From Psoroptes ovis (Eukaryota > Arthropoda > Arachnida > Sarcoptiformes > Psoroptidae): 64,000 nucleotides of DNA. The position numbers and the translations under genes are program-made. This document shows, one piece after another, positions 34,472 to 46,136 of the stretch. The DNA is taken from contig PQWQ01000018.1 in assembly GCA_002943765.1 (NCBI GenBank), positions 124,001 through 188,000 of the forward strand, in the 5' to 3' direction. The stretch's first letter is position 1. The number at the start of each line of letters is the position of its first letter. The notes beneath the pieces are model-generated. The model searched no databases. It worked only from the letters and a program-made list of their open reading frames with translations, and was not told where the DNA came from.

Positions 34472-36572
34472 ATGATAACTGACGCAGAAAATGTTGCCGA
34501 TTATGTGCCATTTTATTATCTATTCACATTAATACCGTTGATATTGTTGGTGACAACAACAACATCACCATCATTACCGATTGTATATGCAACAACCAAC
34601 GTCCATTTAGCTCAAACATCAGCGATAAATCAATTTAAACAAAATCAATTCATAATATATCGTTTACATCAAATTGATTTATTTGGAAATCATTTTGGTT
34701 CACAACAATCATTGTTTAATTTAGAAATAATAACTTCGAAGCAATTACATGAAATGATTTATCATCGAAAATGTATTCTATTCAAATTCACTGATTTATT
34801 GTATGATAAAAAATTGAATAGATTATTTTATATGAAAATCATAAAACAACAATTGGTATCTGGTGTAATGATTATTTATAATCAAAATGATTTTATCAAT
34901 AATAATTTAATAGAAGAACAATTAAATGATTGGCAATTTATTGAAAATAAATTATTAACAAATGAAACATCAATCCCGGTATATTTTATCGAAGAAAATC
35001 CACTAATTAATCAATTATATGATGATCAACATTATGAAGATAATCGAGAGCAAACGAATGATAAACAACTGATTAACAAACAACAGTCAGCATTTGAAAT
35101 GATAAAACAAAAAGTTTTCTATGATAGCTTTCAATTAGTTGTGAATGGTCCATCAACAAGTCCGATACAGAATCCAATCATAACAAGTTTTCAAACAAAA
35201 TTGATCGGTGCAGGTTTGGAAGATCAAATGCCAACATATTTAATTGTAACACATTATGATAGTTATTCGATAATACCATCATTGACCAGTTCAGCTGATG
35301 CCAATGCAAGTGGAGTGATTGTATTTTTAGAATTGATGAGAATATTCTCAAAATTATATTCAAACATTAAAACACGTCCAAAAGCAAATTTATTATTTTT
35401 ATTGACTGGTGGCGGAAAATTAAATTATTTCGGCACAAAAAAATGGTTAGACGATAATTTTGATTCACAAAATCAACGATCATCCGAAAGTGATGATCAA
35501 ACATTGTTAGACAATATAAAATTTGCCATGTGTTTAGATTCATTGGCCGATACAATGAATGATAATAATTTATATATGGTTGTATCAAAACCGCCCAAAC
35601 CACAAACAAAAGCATCGATTTATTGGCAAAATATGCAGAAATTCACAGAAAATTATTATCCAACAATCAATGTGTCAATGATTCATAAAAAAATTAATTT
35701 AGCCGAAGATCATCTATATTGGGAACATGAACGTTTTAGTTTAAAACGTTTAACAACGGCATTTACATTGACAACTATATCATCATCAAAATTAATAAAA
35801 CGTCGTACAATAATCGATTCTTTGAGTAAAAATGATTCTGAAGAAATGATGATTAATAAATTAGAGAATATTATAACAATTGTTGGTGAAACATTATCAC
35901 AACAATTATATGATAATCTATTGACCGATATTAATGAACAATTATTTATGGATGAATTTTCAATATCAAAAAATTATATTAAATCATTATTGAAATTATT
36001 AAAACAAAAATCACGTCAACAATCATTGTTATTAACAACAATGCAAAAAGATCAATCATTGCCATCATCATCGGCAGCAACATATCAATTACCATCATTA
36101 TTGAAAACATTATATATGATTATGAAACGATATTCAGATGGTAATGTACGATTATTTAATCATAAAACTGATTCGAAGAATCCCGAATTTATTTTCTATG
36201 AACCAAATGAAAGTAAATTATTTATTTACAAGTGAGTATTTTGATTCTTGAAAATTTTCAAATTTTTTAATTTCAATTTTTTTTATCCATCAAAAATCAA
36301 TAGAACTAAACCAGCAATATTTGATCTATTCATAACCATGTCAATTAGCTTATATTTGTTAACATTTTTCATGTTTATCAAGGTAAATATTTAGTTTTTT
36401 TCAATTTCGAAGTTTAATTTTTATTTTTCATTCCTCATAATCATAGTACTATGATCATTTGATCTCGATAATTAAAACATTCAAGTCATCAGCAATGGTC
36501 ACATCAGCAACATCATCATCAAATTCATTAATGATGAATAATAATTTCAACAATAAAATGCATCAATCATAA
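34472..36572 (+). CDS. NCLN: Nicalin (BOS complex subunit)
   Basis: An ER-membrane glycoprotein of the nicastrin/aminopeptidase-like family; with TMEM147 and NOMO it forms the BOS complex associated with the translocon. Exons 34472-36231, 36304-36382 and 36447-36572 give 654 aa, longer than the 563 aa of human nicalin because of Asn/Gln inserts. It has an N-terminal hydrophobic segment (residues 13-30), the lumenal start YRLHQIDLFG, the M28-peptidase-like region LIVTHYDSY ... SADANASGVIVFLELMR and LLTGGGKLNYFGTKKWL, and VSKPPKP. Exon 2 encodes the C-terminal membrane helix (FITMSISLYLLTFFMFI), and the short tail has no clear retention motif. Catalytic metal ligands of true peptidases are not complete, as expected for nicalin. 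Confidence 0.93.
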
Positions 36573-36747
36573 TTATTTTTTATTCATTATTGGGCAAAGA
36601 ACAATTGGTTTTAGCCAAGAAAAATTAATTACCGATTATTATTCATTATAATATTGAAAATTTTTGTAGATTTATTATTTTACTTTTAATAATCATTATT
36701 TGTATTTGTGTATTTGATATAATTATTAAAAAGGGAAGCAATTCTTT

Positions 36748-38631
36748 TTAATTATGATTTTTACGATTCTTTTTTTTCTTATGAGTTTTTTTGATCAAAA
36801 AATTTTCATCATTCATTTCAGCATTGTCATTGTTTCCAGCATTACGTACACATTGATCAAAATAATCGCTCAATTGTAATGCATCCATCATAGTGAGTGT
36901 TTGTTCATTATCATCGTCATCATCATTATCATTTTGAATAATAGGTTTTGATTTTTGTTGTTGAATTTTTCTATCATTGAATTTTATATTTTTACCATTT
37001 GAATTTGAAGTCATCAACATATTAGCAAACGATGATTGAATTGATGAAGATGGGGATGCTGCTGTAGATTGTATTGGTGTGTCCGAAGATGATGATATAT
37101 GTCCATCATCGACATCCACCAACGGTTGAAAATCAGCATCAGTTAATGAAAAATCAGGATTTTCTAATTGAAAATGAACACGATTATAATATTTGCGATC
37201 ATTTTCCAGATCAATGTGACGATCACGTATATTTTGTCGTTTTTCTTTTCGACGACGTTCTCGTTGGCGATTTTTTATTTCATTACGAAATTTTTCCATT
37301 GTTTCATCGGATATGATTTTGTATTTATCATCATCATCAAAATTAAATTGTAATTCGGCAATAATAAATTCACATGATAATGGCAGATGTCTTAAATGTG
37401 CGAAACGTTTACGTATATCATCCGTTATGGTTTGTCGATGTATGTCGATTACTTTGCCACTAATCACTGATGGACAATTTGGAAAATCTTTATATTCTTG
37501 TTTTAACATTCGAATATTGATTGAATGGGGATAAATATGTTGACCATCTGAAGATTGATAAAAATAATGGTAATCATTACTATTGTTATTATCATTTGAA
37601 TAATCAGATTTAGACTGTAATAATGCTAAATCTAATGTTTGATTCAAATCCATCTGTTTGTCTAATAATGAACGGCGTATCGCTAATTGCTCTAATGCAT
37701 TTTCAACAAAACAGATTTCGGCCATATCATTTTGTTTATATTCATCGAATTCTTTCTGTAATTCATCAAATTCACGTTCAATTAATTGAAATTTTTGTTC
37801 ATATGATGACAAAAATATACGATGAAATTTATCAGCATTTTCATTTTGATGTTTCAATTTGATTGATGATAGAAATCTTTCATCATTATCATTATCATCG
37901 ATCGGCAGAGGGAATTTTGATTTTTTATGAATTTTCATCAATTTAAATTCAATTATATCATTCAACAGAAAATTTCTTTTCATTAAGATTGTCACACTTT
38001 TCAAATCTTCATTTCGCACTTTATTGAAGCAAATCGGACATGGACGATATTTTTTATCACTCAACGATAAATAATGCAACATACATGACCAACAATAAAT
38101 ATGACCACAACGTGTGATTTTTGCTGCAACCGGATAATGCAAACATATTGGACAATGAACGTTATCATCCATTTTAGCAGTGAATATTACTTCTTCTATT
38201 GAAGCCCATTCAATTGATGCGTCTGGATTATTTAAACAATTATCATTTTCACTGATCAACTTTTCGTTATTTTCATTATAAAATGATATAATGAATTGAC
38301 AATTAGCCTGGACGAATCGCTCTTTGAAATTATTTTTTTGATAATTAACATTTCCAGTTCCATTGTTCGAACGTTTAAAGGTATAATTTATTTCGTTGGC
38401 AGATTCAGTGTAATTACCATGTCGATTTGTCGATGATGATTGCAATTTGAATTCTTTGTTACGAATTTTATTGAAACGTTGACGGCCATTATAGCTATTT
38501 TGATTGGCAATCACTCGACCATTATTACTGGAAGCTGATTGTTGCTGACATTGTCGCAATGACAACGAGGATGATGAACCAATTCCACCAATTGTTTGAT
38601 CAATATTGGATAATTTTGTGTAACGATCCAT
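36748..38631 (-). CDS. RNF10: RING finger protein 10 homologue
   Basis: A probable E3 ubiquitin ligase; mammalian RNF10 ubiquitylates 40S ribosomal proteins during translational stress. A single exon encodes 627 aa, shorter than the roughly 800 aa of vertebrate RNF10. A C3HC4 RING lies at about 160-201 (CPIC ... CGHIYCWSC ... CPIC). It is followed by the diagnostic KVRNEDLKSV and preceded by FVQANCQFI. Low-complexity Ser/Asn/Asp runs fill the C-terminal third, and the end is Lys/Arg rich. Its 3' end faces nicalin 175 bp away. The upstream ATG was chosen because no earlier in-frame ATG or acceptor is evident. Confidence 0.92.
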   Translation of the reverse strand: MDRYTKLSNIDQTIGGIGSSSSLSLRQCQQQSASSNNGRVIANQNSYNGRQRFNKIRNKEFKLQSSSTNRHGNYTESANEINYTFKRSNNGTGNVNYQKNNFKERFVQANCQFIISFYNENNEKLISENDNCLNNPDASIEWASIEEVIFTAKMDDNVHCPICLHYPVAAKITRCGHIYCWSCMLHYLSLSDKKYRPCPICFNKVRNEDLKSVTILMKRNFLLNDIIEFKLMKIHKKSKFPLPIDDNDNDERFLSSIKLKHQNENADKFHRIFLSSYEQKFQLIEREFDELQKEFDEYKQNDMAEICFVENALEQLAIRRSLLDKQMDLNQTLDLALLQSKSDYSNDNNNSNDYHYFYQSSDGQHIYPHSINIRMLKQEYKDFPNCPSVISGKVIDIHRQTITDDIRKRFAHLRHLPLSCEFIIAELQFNFDDDDKYKIISDETMEKFRNEIKNRQRERRRKEKRQNIRDRHIDLENDRKYYNRVHFQLENPDFSLTDADFQPLVDVDDGHISSSSDTPIQSTAASPSSSIQSSFANMLMTSNSNGKNIKFNDRKIQQQKSKPIIQNDNDDDDDNEQTLTMMDALQLSDYFDQCVRNAGNNDNAEMNDENFLIKKTHKKKKNRKNHN

Positions 38632-39693
38632 TGAAGTTGGTTTTTTCTACCTTCACCTCTTTTAATATCTTTTTCTTCAATAATTTTAATCAATAAATTT
38701 CTAATAATCACCGAAGATTGATTATTTTGGAGACGGCTACAAGGCCATTGATAATGAATATCAGATATCACAAACATTTTAGACTGATATATTTAGAATT
38801 GTTTTCCTGCCATGATTAAAACCAAAATGAACAATAATAACCAATAATATAATCACAGGATAATAAAATTAAAATTTGAGGAAAAAATTGAACAAAAAAT
38901 AATAAATTGAATTTGAAGAATTCTTCTGAAATCTTCAAAATATATTTGTCCTTTGAATGACAAATAAATATAAATAGCTTTAAATTGAACAATAAAATAA
39001 TCGATTCAAGCCACAGATTGAATCGATTTTTGGCGATCAGAATAGAAAGTAATAACAGCAAAATAATTGATAAAATGACTCGAAGATATTGCAATAATTG
39101 TTAAAAGATTCAAATAATTTGACCAAATTTATATTTGGACCCAAATATAAATAAAATTTGAGCAAAAACAAAAACAACAACAAAAAACAAACAGAAATCG
39201 AATGATTTGACGCCTTAAACAAAAGCCAATTTTATACACTGCTTCATTATGGGCAACGTATGAAAATTTAATTTATTTCTTATCAAAACTAAATTAAATT
39301 TAAACATCGATTTTGTAATTGAAGTATTTAAATTTATTCAAATTCAAAAGCATCATTTCATTTTAATAGAATTTTATTTATTGAAGAATGAAAATGGAAA
39401 TGATAATACAGTCATTGTAACAGTAAACAAAATCATCGAAAAACAATTTATAAATTTTTATTGGTCGTAATTGTAATATTGTTGCTTTGTTATTTTACAA
39501 TCCATTCATCTTTTGTCGAAATTAGATTCAAGATTCAAACATAATTAAGCGAAAATTAAGAAAAAGGAATATTATTTATATGTATTTATAAATATTGTTT
39601 TTAAAAAAAAGAGAGGTCGAAATTTGTAAAATAAATTAAATGATTTAAATGATATAATTATCAAAAAATCAGTATCATTATCATCATCAGAAA
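38632..39693. other. Non-coding interval between RNF10 and choline kinase
   Basis: Contains the RNF10 5' UTR/promoter and the choline kinase 3' UTR (both on the minus strand). Two hydrophobic minus frames here (38816-39222) have poor starts and Leu/Phe-only composition, so they are not called. Confidence 0.7.
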
Positions 39694-42032
39694 TCAAATG
39701 TTAAGGCAGTATTTTTCATTCAAATATTTTTTATGCAATTGATATGCTTCCAAACGTTTTTGTCCATATTCCTATGATTGTTAAAGACAATAGAGAAATT
39801 ATGAGTAATGAGTATTGATTTACGATTAAAGAATCAATTAATCAATTACCAAATAACCAAAAGATATTTTCGATGTACGAGCATTATTAATGCTCCATAA
39901 TGTCCACAACAAATGTGATGCTAATGCATAAAAATCAATTTCTTTAATTAAATTTTGTTCATTATCCAATGATTTATCGATTGGTTGTTGTCGTTGTTGC
40001 ATTAATTCATTATTTTGTTTTAAATATTCACGTATAAATAACAATTTATCATTATCATTTGGGAAACGATCCATATATGCAAAGAAATGTGGCCATTTTT
40101 CGTTTGAATAATCAAACATACGTTCAATGAAATGATTTGCTAAATCAAAACCACGATAATTGTATGAACAAAATTCAAAATCAATAAATACAATATGATC
40201 ATCATTCACTTCGATCATATCATTGCAATGACCATTGTATTGATTTTTACAATTATCACCATTATCACTGTTTTGGGCATTATTATTATTGTTATTATCA
40301 CTGATAAATTTATCCATTGTTTTTGCAATCGATGATGGTAACAAAATATTACCTTCTTGTAAATCATTATGACAAAATACTACTGGTGATTTACAATTTT
40401 GTTCAATTATTTTAAACATATAATCAATTTCATGTTCATAATCGAAATCAATTAATTCTTGTTCAATTGTTGATATTTGTTTTGATGATGGTGAATGATT
40501 TTGTTTGTTTGAATCATAATTTCTTACTTGTTGTAGCCATTTTTTCATTGTATCATTTAACCATGTTGGTTCTTTATTGATCGGTACATTTAAATGATGT
40601 ACGATTGCCAATTTTCTTGCTATTATAGCTGAATAGATTGGATTTGAAAGTTCATCACATGACATTGCTCTTGCCTTTGTTACCATTTATTATCATCAAT
40701 AGAATTTTATCATTATTTGTTTGATTATCATTATTATTATTTTATGAAAAATAATTTTAAATTTTTTATATCATGAGAAATATACATCACCCATTTTTGA
40801 GACCATGGAAAATTGGATCAATTTTTTAATTATATTTTTCATATAATAATAATAATAATTTAATATCAATTTACACAACAATAAATATAGAAATTGTGGG
40901 TGTGTGTAAATCACATATCACATTTGTTGATTAGAAAAAAAGTAGAAAAAAGACCGATTAAAACATATCGAAATATAAATTACAAAATTAATAATGTAAA
41001 AAAAAACAATCAAAATCAATGATAATATCTAACTATGATTTCAATGAAATGATAACGAACAGAATATTTTTGTATATTTTGTTCATAGATGGACATCAAT
41101 CAATGCATATTTGATGGGGTATTGTATGTGTTGATAATATTTTTACAAGATTAGTATTAACAATAATCGACGATGAATTTGGAACAATATGATAAACGAT
41201 TAATAATTAATGAATTTATTAATTAATCAATCAATAAATCAATAATTATCAATGATATTCATTATGAAATGACCACAATAATGATCCATAATGAATCGTT
41301 GCACAATAAATTGAATATCACATATGAATATGACAATATTTTCAATATTATCAATACAATAATAATACATTCAAAATTCAATGACATCAATATTTCAATA
41401 ATAATAATTATCAACAACAACATTCATACATATTATTGAACTGATCAAATCAACAAATATCCATATGAAATAATATATATAATAGAAAATAATATTAATA
41501 TTAAAAAATTTATACAATTTACTTACAGGTATATATTCTTCAAGACGACCACCGGGAAAAATACCATATAATTTTGGTCCTAATTTACGTTCAGATAATA
41601 ACATTGTTATTACTGAATCAGTAATTTTTGTATCATTTTTATCCAATAATTGTCCATACATTCGTAATAATACTTGACTTGGTTCACCGGTCATCGGTGT
41701 ATGTGTTGAGGGTAATGAACAATAATACAATAAATTACTAAGACCACCACTATTTTTTTGAATAAAATAAAACATATTGATCAAATGAAAATAATTGAAT
41801 TCAAAAATTTAATTTACCTAACAGTCTTGAATATCATATCATCACTAGATATTTTATTCCATTCACCGCTTAAATATTTTCTACATATTTCATATGCACG
41901 GTCACGCATTTGATGTGAACTTTCACTGGTCGGTTCACTTTTGTTGTTGTTGTTCACAATCGAATGATCATTATCAAATGTTGATTGTTGTTGTTGTTGA
42001 GTTGTAATTTCATCAGTTTGTTGTATCACCAT
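39694..42032 (-). CDS. CHKA: Choline kinase
   Basis: The first step of the CDP-choline pathway: phosphorylation of choline (and usually ethanolamine) with ATP. Exons in transcript order are 41818-42032, 41527-41749, 39850-40674 and 39694-39771, giving 446 aa. The short last exon (EYGQKRLEAYQLHKKYLNEKY) was found by searching past the donor in SFGYL|gtaatt. Landmarks are SGGLSNLLYYCSLP (ATP loop), VLLRMYG, the Brenner motif FCHNDLQEGNIL at about 246-257, and the metal-binding IDFEFCSYNYRGFDLANHF at about 310-328. The SYNYRGFD wording favours choline over ethanolamine kinase. An Asn/Asp-rich insert separates the two catalytic motifs. The second intron is 852 nt and AT-rich, with nothing else supported in it. 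Confidence 0.94.
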
Positions 42033-43501
42033 TTTTTCAATTTCACCGGGTAATTATTTATTGATTTATTTAATGGATTAAAAACAAAGAGAAAAAATTA
42101 ATTAGAAAATTATTAAATTGATTAAATCATTAGATCAAGGAAAAATAATCACACAATTTATTAAAAACTCAGGCACTTTAAATACATTTTCCATTCATTT
42201 GGAATAAACGAACTTTGTACTAAATTAATTCTCAAATTAGATTATCAGGGGGAAAATAATGCAACAATGAAATCTTTTTATTGATTGATAATCAGAGAGC
42301 TAAGCATTTTTTAAGCGATTATTATCGTGATGTTTACCATATAAACATGGAAAAAATTGATTATGATAATCAAATAATGATCAAAAAACACAAACCTTTT
42401 CGCTAAAATCATACTCAAATAATTTTGATCCATATTTGATTAATTAATTAAAAATTTTGATAATTATGTAAAAAAAAACAATACAATCGATAACGATTGC
42501 CACAACAATAAATAAACAAAATATCAAATCAATAAAAAATTTGAAACAGATTTTTGTTCAAAATAATAGTAACAAATCATAACATCTGCTGCTACTGCAG
42601 CAACAACAACATCAACAATGATACTGATCGATTATCTATTGAAAAAATACTGATCACTCCTTCATCAATGATGGAATATAGCACATATACAGAATTGGTG
42701 CACCATACAAATTATTGATGTGGAATTGAATAGAGGTAGACAAAACTTGGACTTGAAGTTGTCTTAGCTGTTGTTGTTGCTTTCGTTGCTGCTGATACAA
42801 TATGTAAACAATAAACATTTGTTTATTCAATTATATAATTGTAAAACGTAAAATGGTAAAAAAAAAATTAAGGTTGAAATTGCGCACGTTCAATGATCAT
42901 ACGATTTTTTAAATGCGAATAAGGTCTAGTGATGATTAGGATGATCATCAATCGTAATATATAACATAATAATTATTGTGGCATACCATCAATTAATTTT
43001 TTATGTCAAACAAATGTACTATTTTTGGTTTTTTTCGATTCATTTCCTCCCCCAAAATCGATGATTGCAATTGGCTTTTGTAATCATGATTATCATTCAT
43101 CAATCGATAATAATGATAAAAATAGATATAATCCATTAGAGTAGATTAAATTGTAAATAGATAATCAATGACAAAGCAATAAGCTGAAATTAATTAATTT
43201 AAATGCTTTTTCATTGTTTCCAACCATAATACAAAAAAGATAATTACGAAAATAATTAAGAAAATAATCAAAATAATCAAAATCAGTTAGGTACAAAGGT
43301 CTTGAAGGTTTTTCAAGGATCTCATATAATAATCACAAATCACAATTAACAAATTAATAAATTTACATACAAAACATTACATTATGTTTCGAAGTAAATT
43401 AATCAACAAAATTGATTCATCCATCTCTTGAATGAATGTAAATTCATGTAAAAGAAAATGAAAATTTTATGATAATTAAATGTATTTGTTTTATACAATA
43501 C
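42033..43501. other. Choline kinase upstream region
   Basis: No gene is called. A minus-strand ATG frame of 54 codons (42654-42818), Gln/Arg rich after a short hydrophobic start, lies 0.6-0.8 kb upstream and could be a leader ORF. (CAA/GCA)n repeats explain part of its openness. Confidence 0.5.
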
Positions 43502-43828
43502 TCACCATTCATTTCGTTTGAATTTTGTTTGTTGTTGATGTTTCTTCTTTGATCTTTGTTTATTACCATTTTTAATGATTAAATTTTGTTCAGATTTATC
43601 AATAAAATTTGAAAAAGATGCAATCGTTGATGATGTTGTCGGTGATGATGATGATAATATCAATGTTTTATACCATTTTCTAGCTTTGTTCAATGCTAAA
43701 TAATTGAAAATGGATTAAATTTCAAATAATTATTACTTTATAACCAATTTTTTATAGTTTTAATTACATTTAACATTAATCAATGATGATGTTGATGATC
43801 GTCTATTTGATAATAATAACATGGTCAT
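43502..43828 (-). CDS. Small two-exon gene, unrecognised basic protein
   Basis: Exon 1 is 43768-43828 (ATG ... GTTAAAT|gtaatt) and exon 2 is 43502-43695 (acceptor attatttag). Joined, they encode 84 aa. The product starts MTMLLLSNRRSSTSS, compatible with a mitochondrial presequence. It has KARKWYKTLIL near residue 24, a Ser/Thr-rich middle and a strongly basic end (KQRSKKKHQQQTKFKRNEW). The stop overlaps a donor-like GTGAGT at 43504, so the gene might instead continue into further exons. One possible acceptor at about 43187 would add only a few codons. I recognise no family. Candidates to test are small mitochondrial ribosomal or assembly proteins. Confidence 0.5.
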
Positions 43829-44991
43829 TATTTATTGTTTTTAGCGAAAAAAAAATTGGTCCAAATAGGCAGTGTTTTATGGTCAATTTATAACCAAAAA
43901 AATTCAAATCCTCGTAATTTTTTTCGTAAAAATCAATTATCCAAATGAATAAATCGATTGCTTTAAATCTACTTTTGAGTATTTAAGTTCTTAATTTTCA
44001 ATTAGTTTTGTTAAAATATTTTCATGGGATTGTTAACGCTTTCGTTCTCGAAATTGAACTAAATTTCAAACAGGTAAATTTTGAGTTTCTGAAGCTTTCG
44101 TGAATACAATAAAATTCGAGTTCGTTGGCAGTTTTTTCTCTTGTTCTCTTCACAATCTTGTGATTTTGATCGATGGTGGCAATAATGGTAACGGTGGTGG
44201 TGGTGGTGGTCGCTTTCAAAGTTGAAAAACAAGTTTTTGAAACATTTGACATGACCATTTTTTGCTTTTTTTTTGTTGTAAATATCGGCACATATCTCTT
44301 TTGATAAAAACTAGACGCATTATTTGGCCTATGAATCGACGTAGGGAATGTAGATTGTGGAATGTAACACGAATGGAGAGACTAAAACAGAAAAGAATAA
44401 ATTATTCTTCAAGCGCTTGCGCTTCATTGAATGCTTGTTTATTTCTCATCTCTCTTCACAATGATCATTTTGGCAGATGAAATCAAATTCTTGGATTAAC
44501 TTAAAACAAACAAATGATAGGAATTTCAAATTTTTTTGCTGGAAATTCTTGAAACAACAAATTGCACAGGTCCACTCAGCAAATTCCCCAAAGGCGAAGG
44601 AGACAATAATCGTTGGGGTAGAAGCATTGTTTTCTGAAAAATTTTTCAACTATAGCTTTTCAGTATACTGCTACAACTCTTGCTGAATATTTAAAGAGCT
44701 TATACGTTGAAGTTTTTTTTTGCAAAGTATGAATTCGGCACATTTTTTCCCCTCCTCATTTTCATTTTTGAAAATATCGACAAAATTGCGCGAAATCAAT
44801 GTTTGAAATTTTTACTTGAAAAAACACGTTTAATTTTGTTCAACGAATTTTCATCGAATTCAACACGTTGATTAAAATTCGAGAATTTGACGACTAAAAT
44901 TAAAACGTAGTTGATTTGTGAATCATTGTCAATTTTCTAATATTGATTGATAATATAATAATTTTTTGAACAACTTATACATTTGATAAAG
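43829..44991. other. Intergenic interval with several short open frames
   Basis: Overlapping frames on both strands at 44022-44686 show no family resemblance, no consistent splice structure and start codons in poor context. The region is somewhat less AT-rich and could be a degraded coding sequence, but I cannot support that. Confidence 0.4.
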
Positions 44992-45539
44992 ATGAGAAGA
45001 CCAAAAAGTAAGTCTGAAATTTATGAGAAAATTAATATTGATTATCCTTTTATCTGACATATGTAGAAGAATGTTTAATGAAAGGAATGCAATCCATGAT
45101 GCGAACATTATATAAATATGTTGATGGCAATTATATCTTAGACTATTTAGTTGAAAATTACATCGAATTAATGATGAGAATTCAGAGTGGTGTCTCTGAA
45201 TTTGGTTAATTCAATGTTGAACTCGATGAACATGATCAAATCAATGCAAAATTTTTTGAGTTGGCGCAATCTAATCCCAAACTGAAAGCTCAGTTGCAGA
45301 AATCCATCGAGATAGCCAAGAATGCTCGTCAATCATTACAACAAAGAAAACGATTCAAAAAATTTAAAGAAATGCATCCAATCGTCATTAATTATTTTGT
45401 ATTGTCTAGAAAAAAAGCAAGTTCTGTCAAATGTTGCGGACGCTTTTACAATACTCGTTGCAGCATGAGGAAGCATATTCAGAAGAATCATCCAGACGTA
45501 TATGTTGAAGACTCTAAATTTGAATCGCTTCCATCTTAA
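44992..45539 (+). pseudogene. Zinc-finger-like gene with an in-frame stop
   Basis: Exon 1 (44992-45007, ATG in good context, MRRPK) joins across a 59-nt GT/AG intron to exon 2 at 45067. The frame runs 52 codons to TAA at 45207. It then resumes without any shift for 110 more codons to 45539. The part after the stop is helical (FNVELDEHDQINAKFFELAQ), then basic, then has a C2H2-like end: adjacent Cys pair, 12 residues, His, 4 residues, His. No frame-correct intron can remove the stop. It may be a recent nonsense allele, a 52-residue protein with a dead 3' part, or a stop read through. The protein family is not recognised. Confidence 0.5.
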
Positions 45540-46136
45540 TCTTCTGATTCTGTAACATTCTCTTTCCCCATGAATGGAAAAAAAATGTAAACAAACAACG
45601 TCTTTCCAAAGTATCACACAAGATGGCGCTTCGTGTCTTTGATTTTTCTTTGATATTTTTCCATTTTTCGACTCATCTCATATTTATTTGTTTATTTTTG
45701 CATACGAATAAAAAAATTTTTTATCGTGTAAAAAATTCACAATTTTTTTATGAATGAATGAGAAATGATTGAAGTGTAAAAGTCCACATTGTCATTTGAT
45801 TTTGGGGGGCTTCAAATTTTTTCTGATTTTATTCGTTTTCAAAGAGGCCAATTTGTGAGGGGAGAAGTGAAAAATTCCTAATCTGAATTCTTAAATTTTG
45901 GATTCTCCCAAATTTGTTGCCGAATAATTGTGAATTAAATCATGAGAATTCAAATGTCAAAAGCTGAAGACATCGATTAATGATCATAATTTATATGAAT
46001 TTTAATCAATTTTTGTTATATGGTAAGATTTTCTATCAATTGTTTTCCATGGTGATTGAATTTAATTGTTGTTTTTTCTTCGGTAATTATTTTTAGAATA
46101 ATTAATTAGCGGTTAATCTTCTTTTCAACTTGTCTA
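45540..46136. other. SNX27 upstream region
   Basis: AT-rich apart from a small GC-richer spot (AAGATGGCGCTTCG near 45625) that opens a roughly 40-codon frame with no recognisable features. Presumed promoter and 5' UTR of SNX27. Confidence 0.6.

Noticed and set aside
38816..39222. Two hydrophobic minus-strand frames resembling membrane proteins
   Set aside because: At least one starts at TTG, and composition is Leu/Phe/Ile from AT-rich DNA. No conserved residues.
42654..42818. 54-codon minus-strand ATG frame upstream of choline kinase
   Set aside because: The Gln-rich part comes from CAA/GCA repeats. No splice link or homology. Kept only as a possible leader ORF.
44022..44686. Open frames on both strands between the small gene and the zinc-finger-like locus
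   Set aside because: No consistent strand, no splice structure and no recognisable motif.
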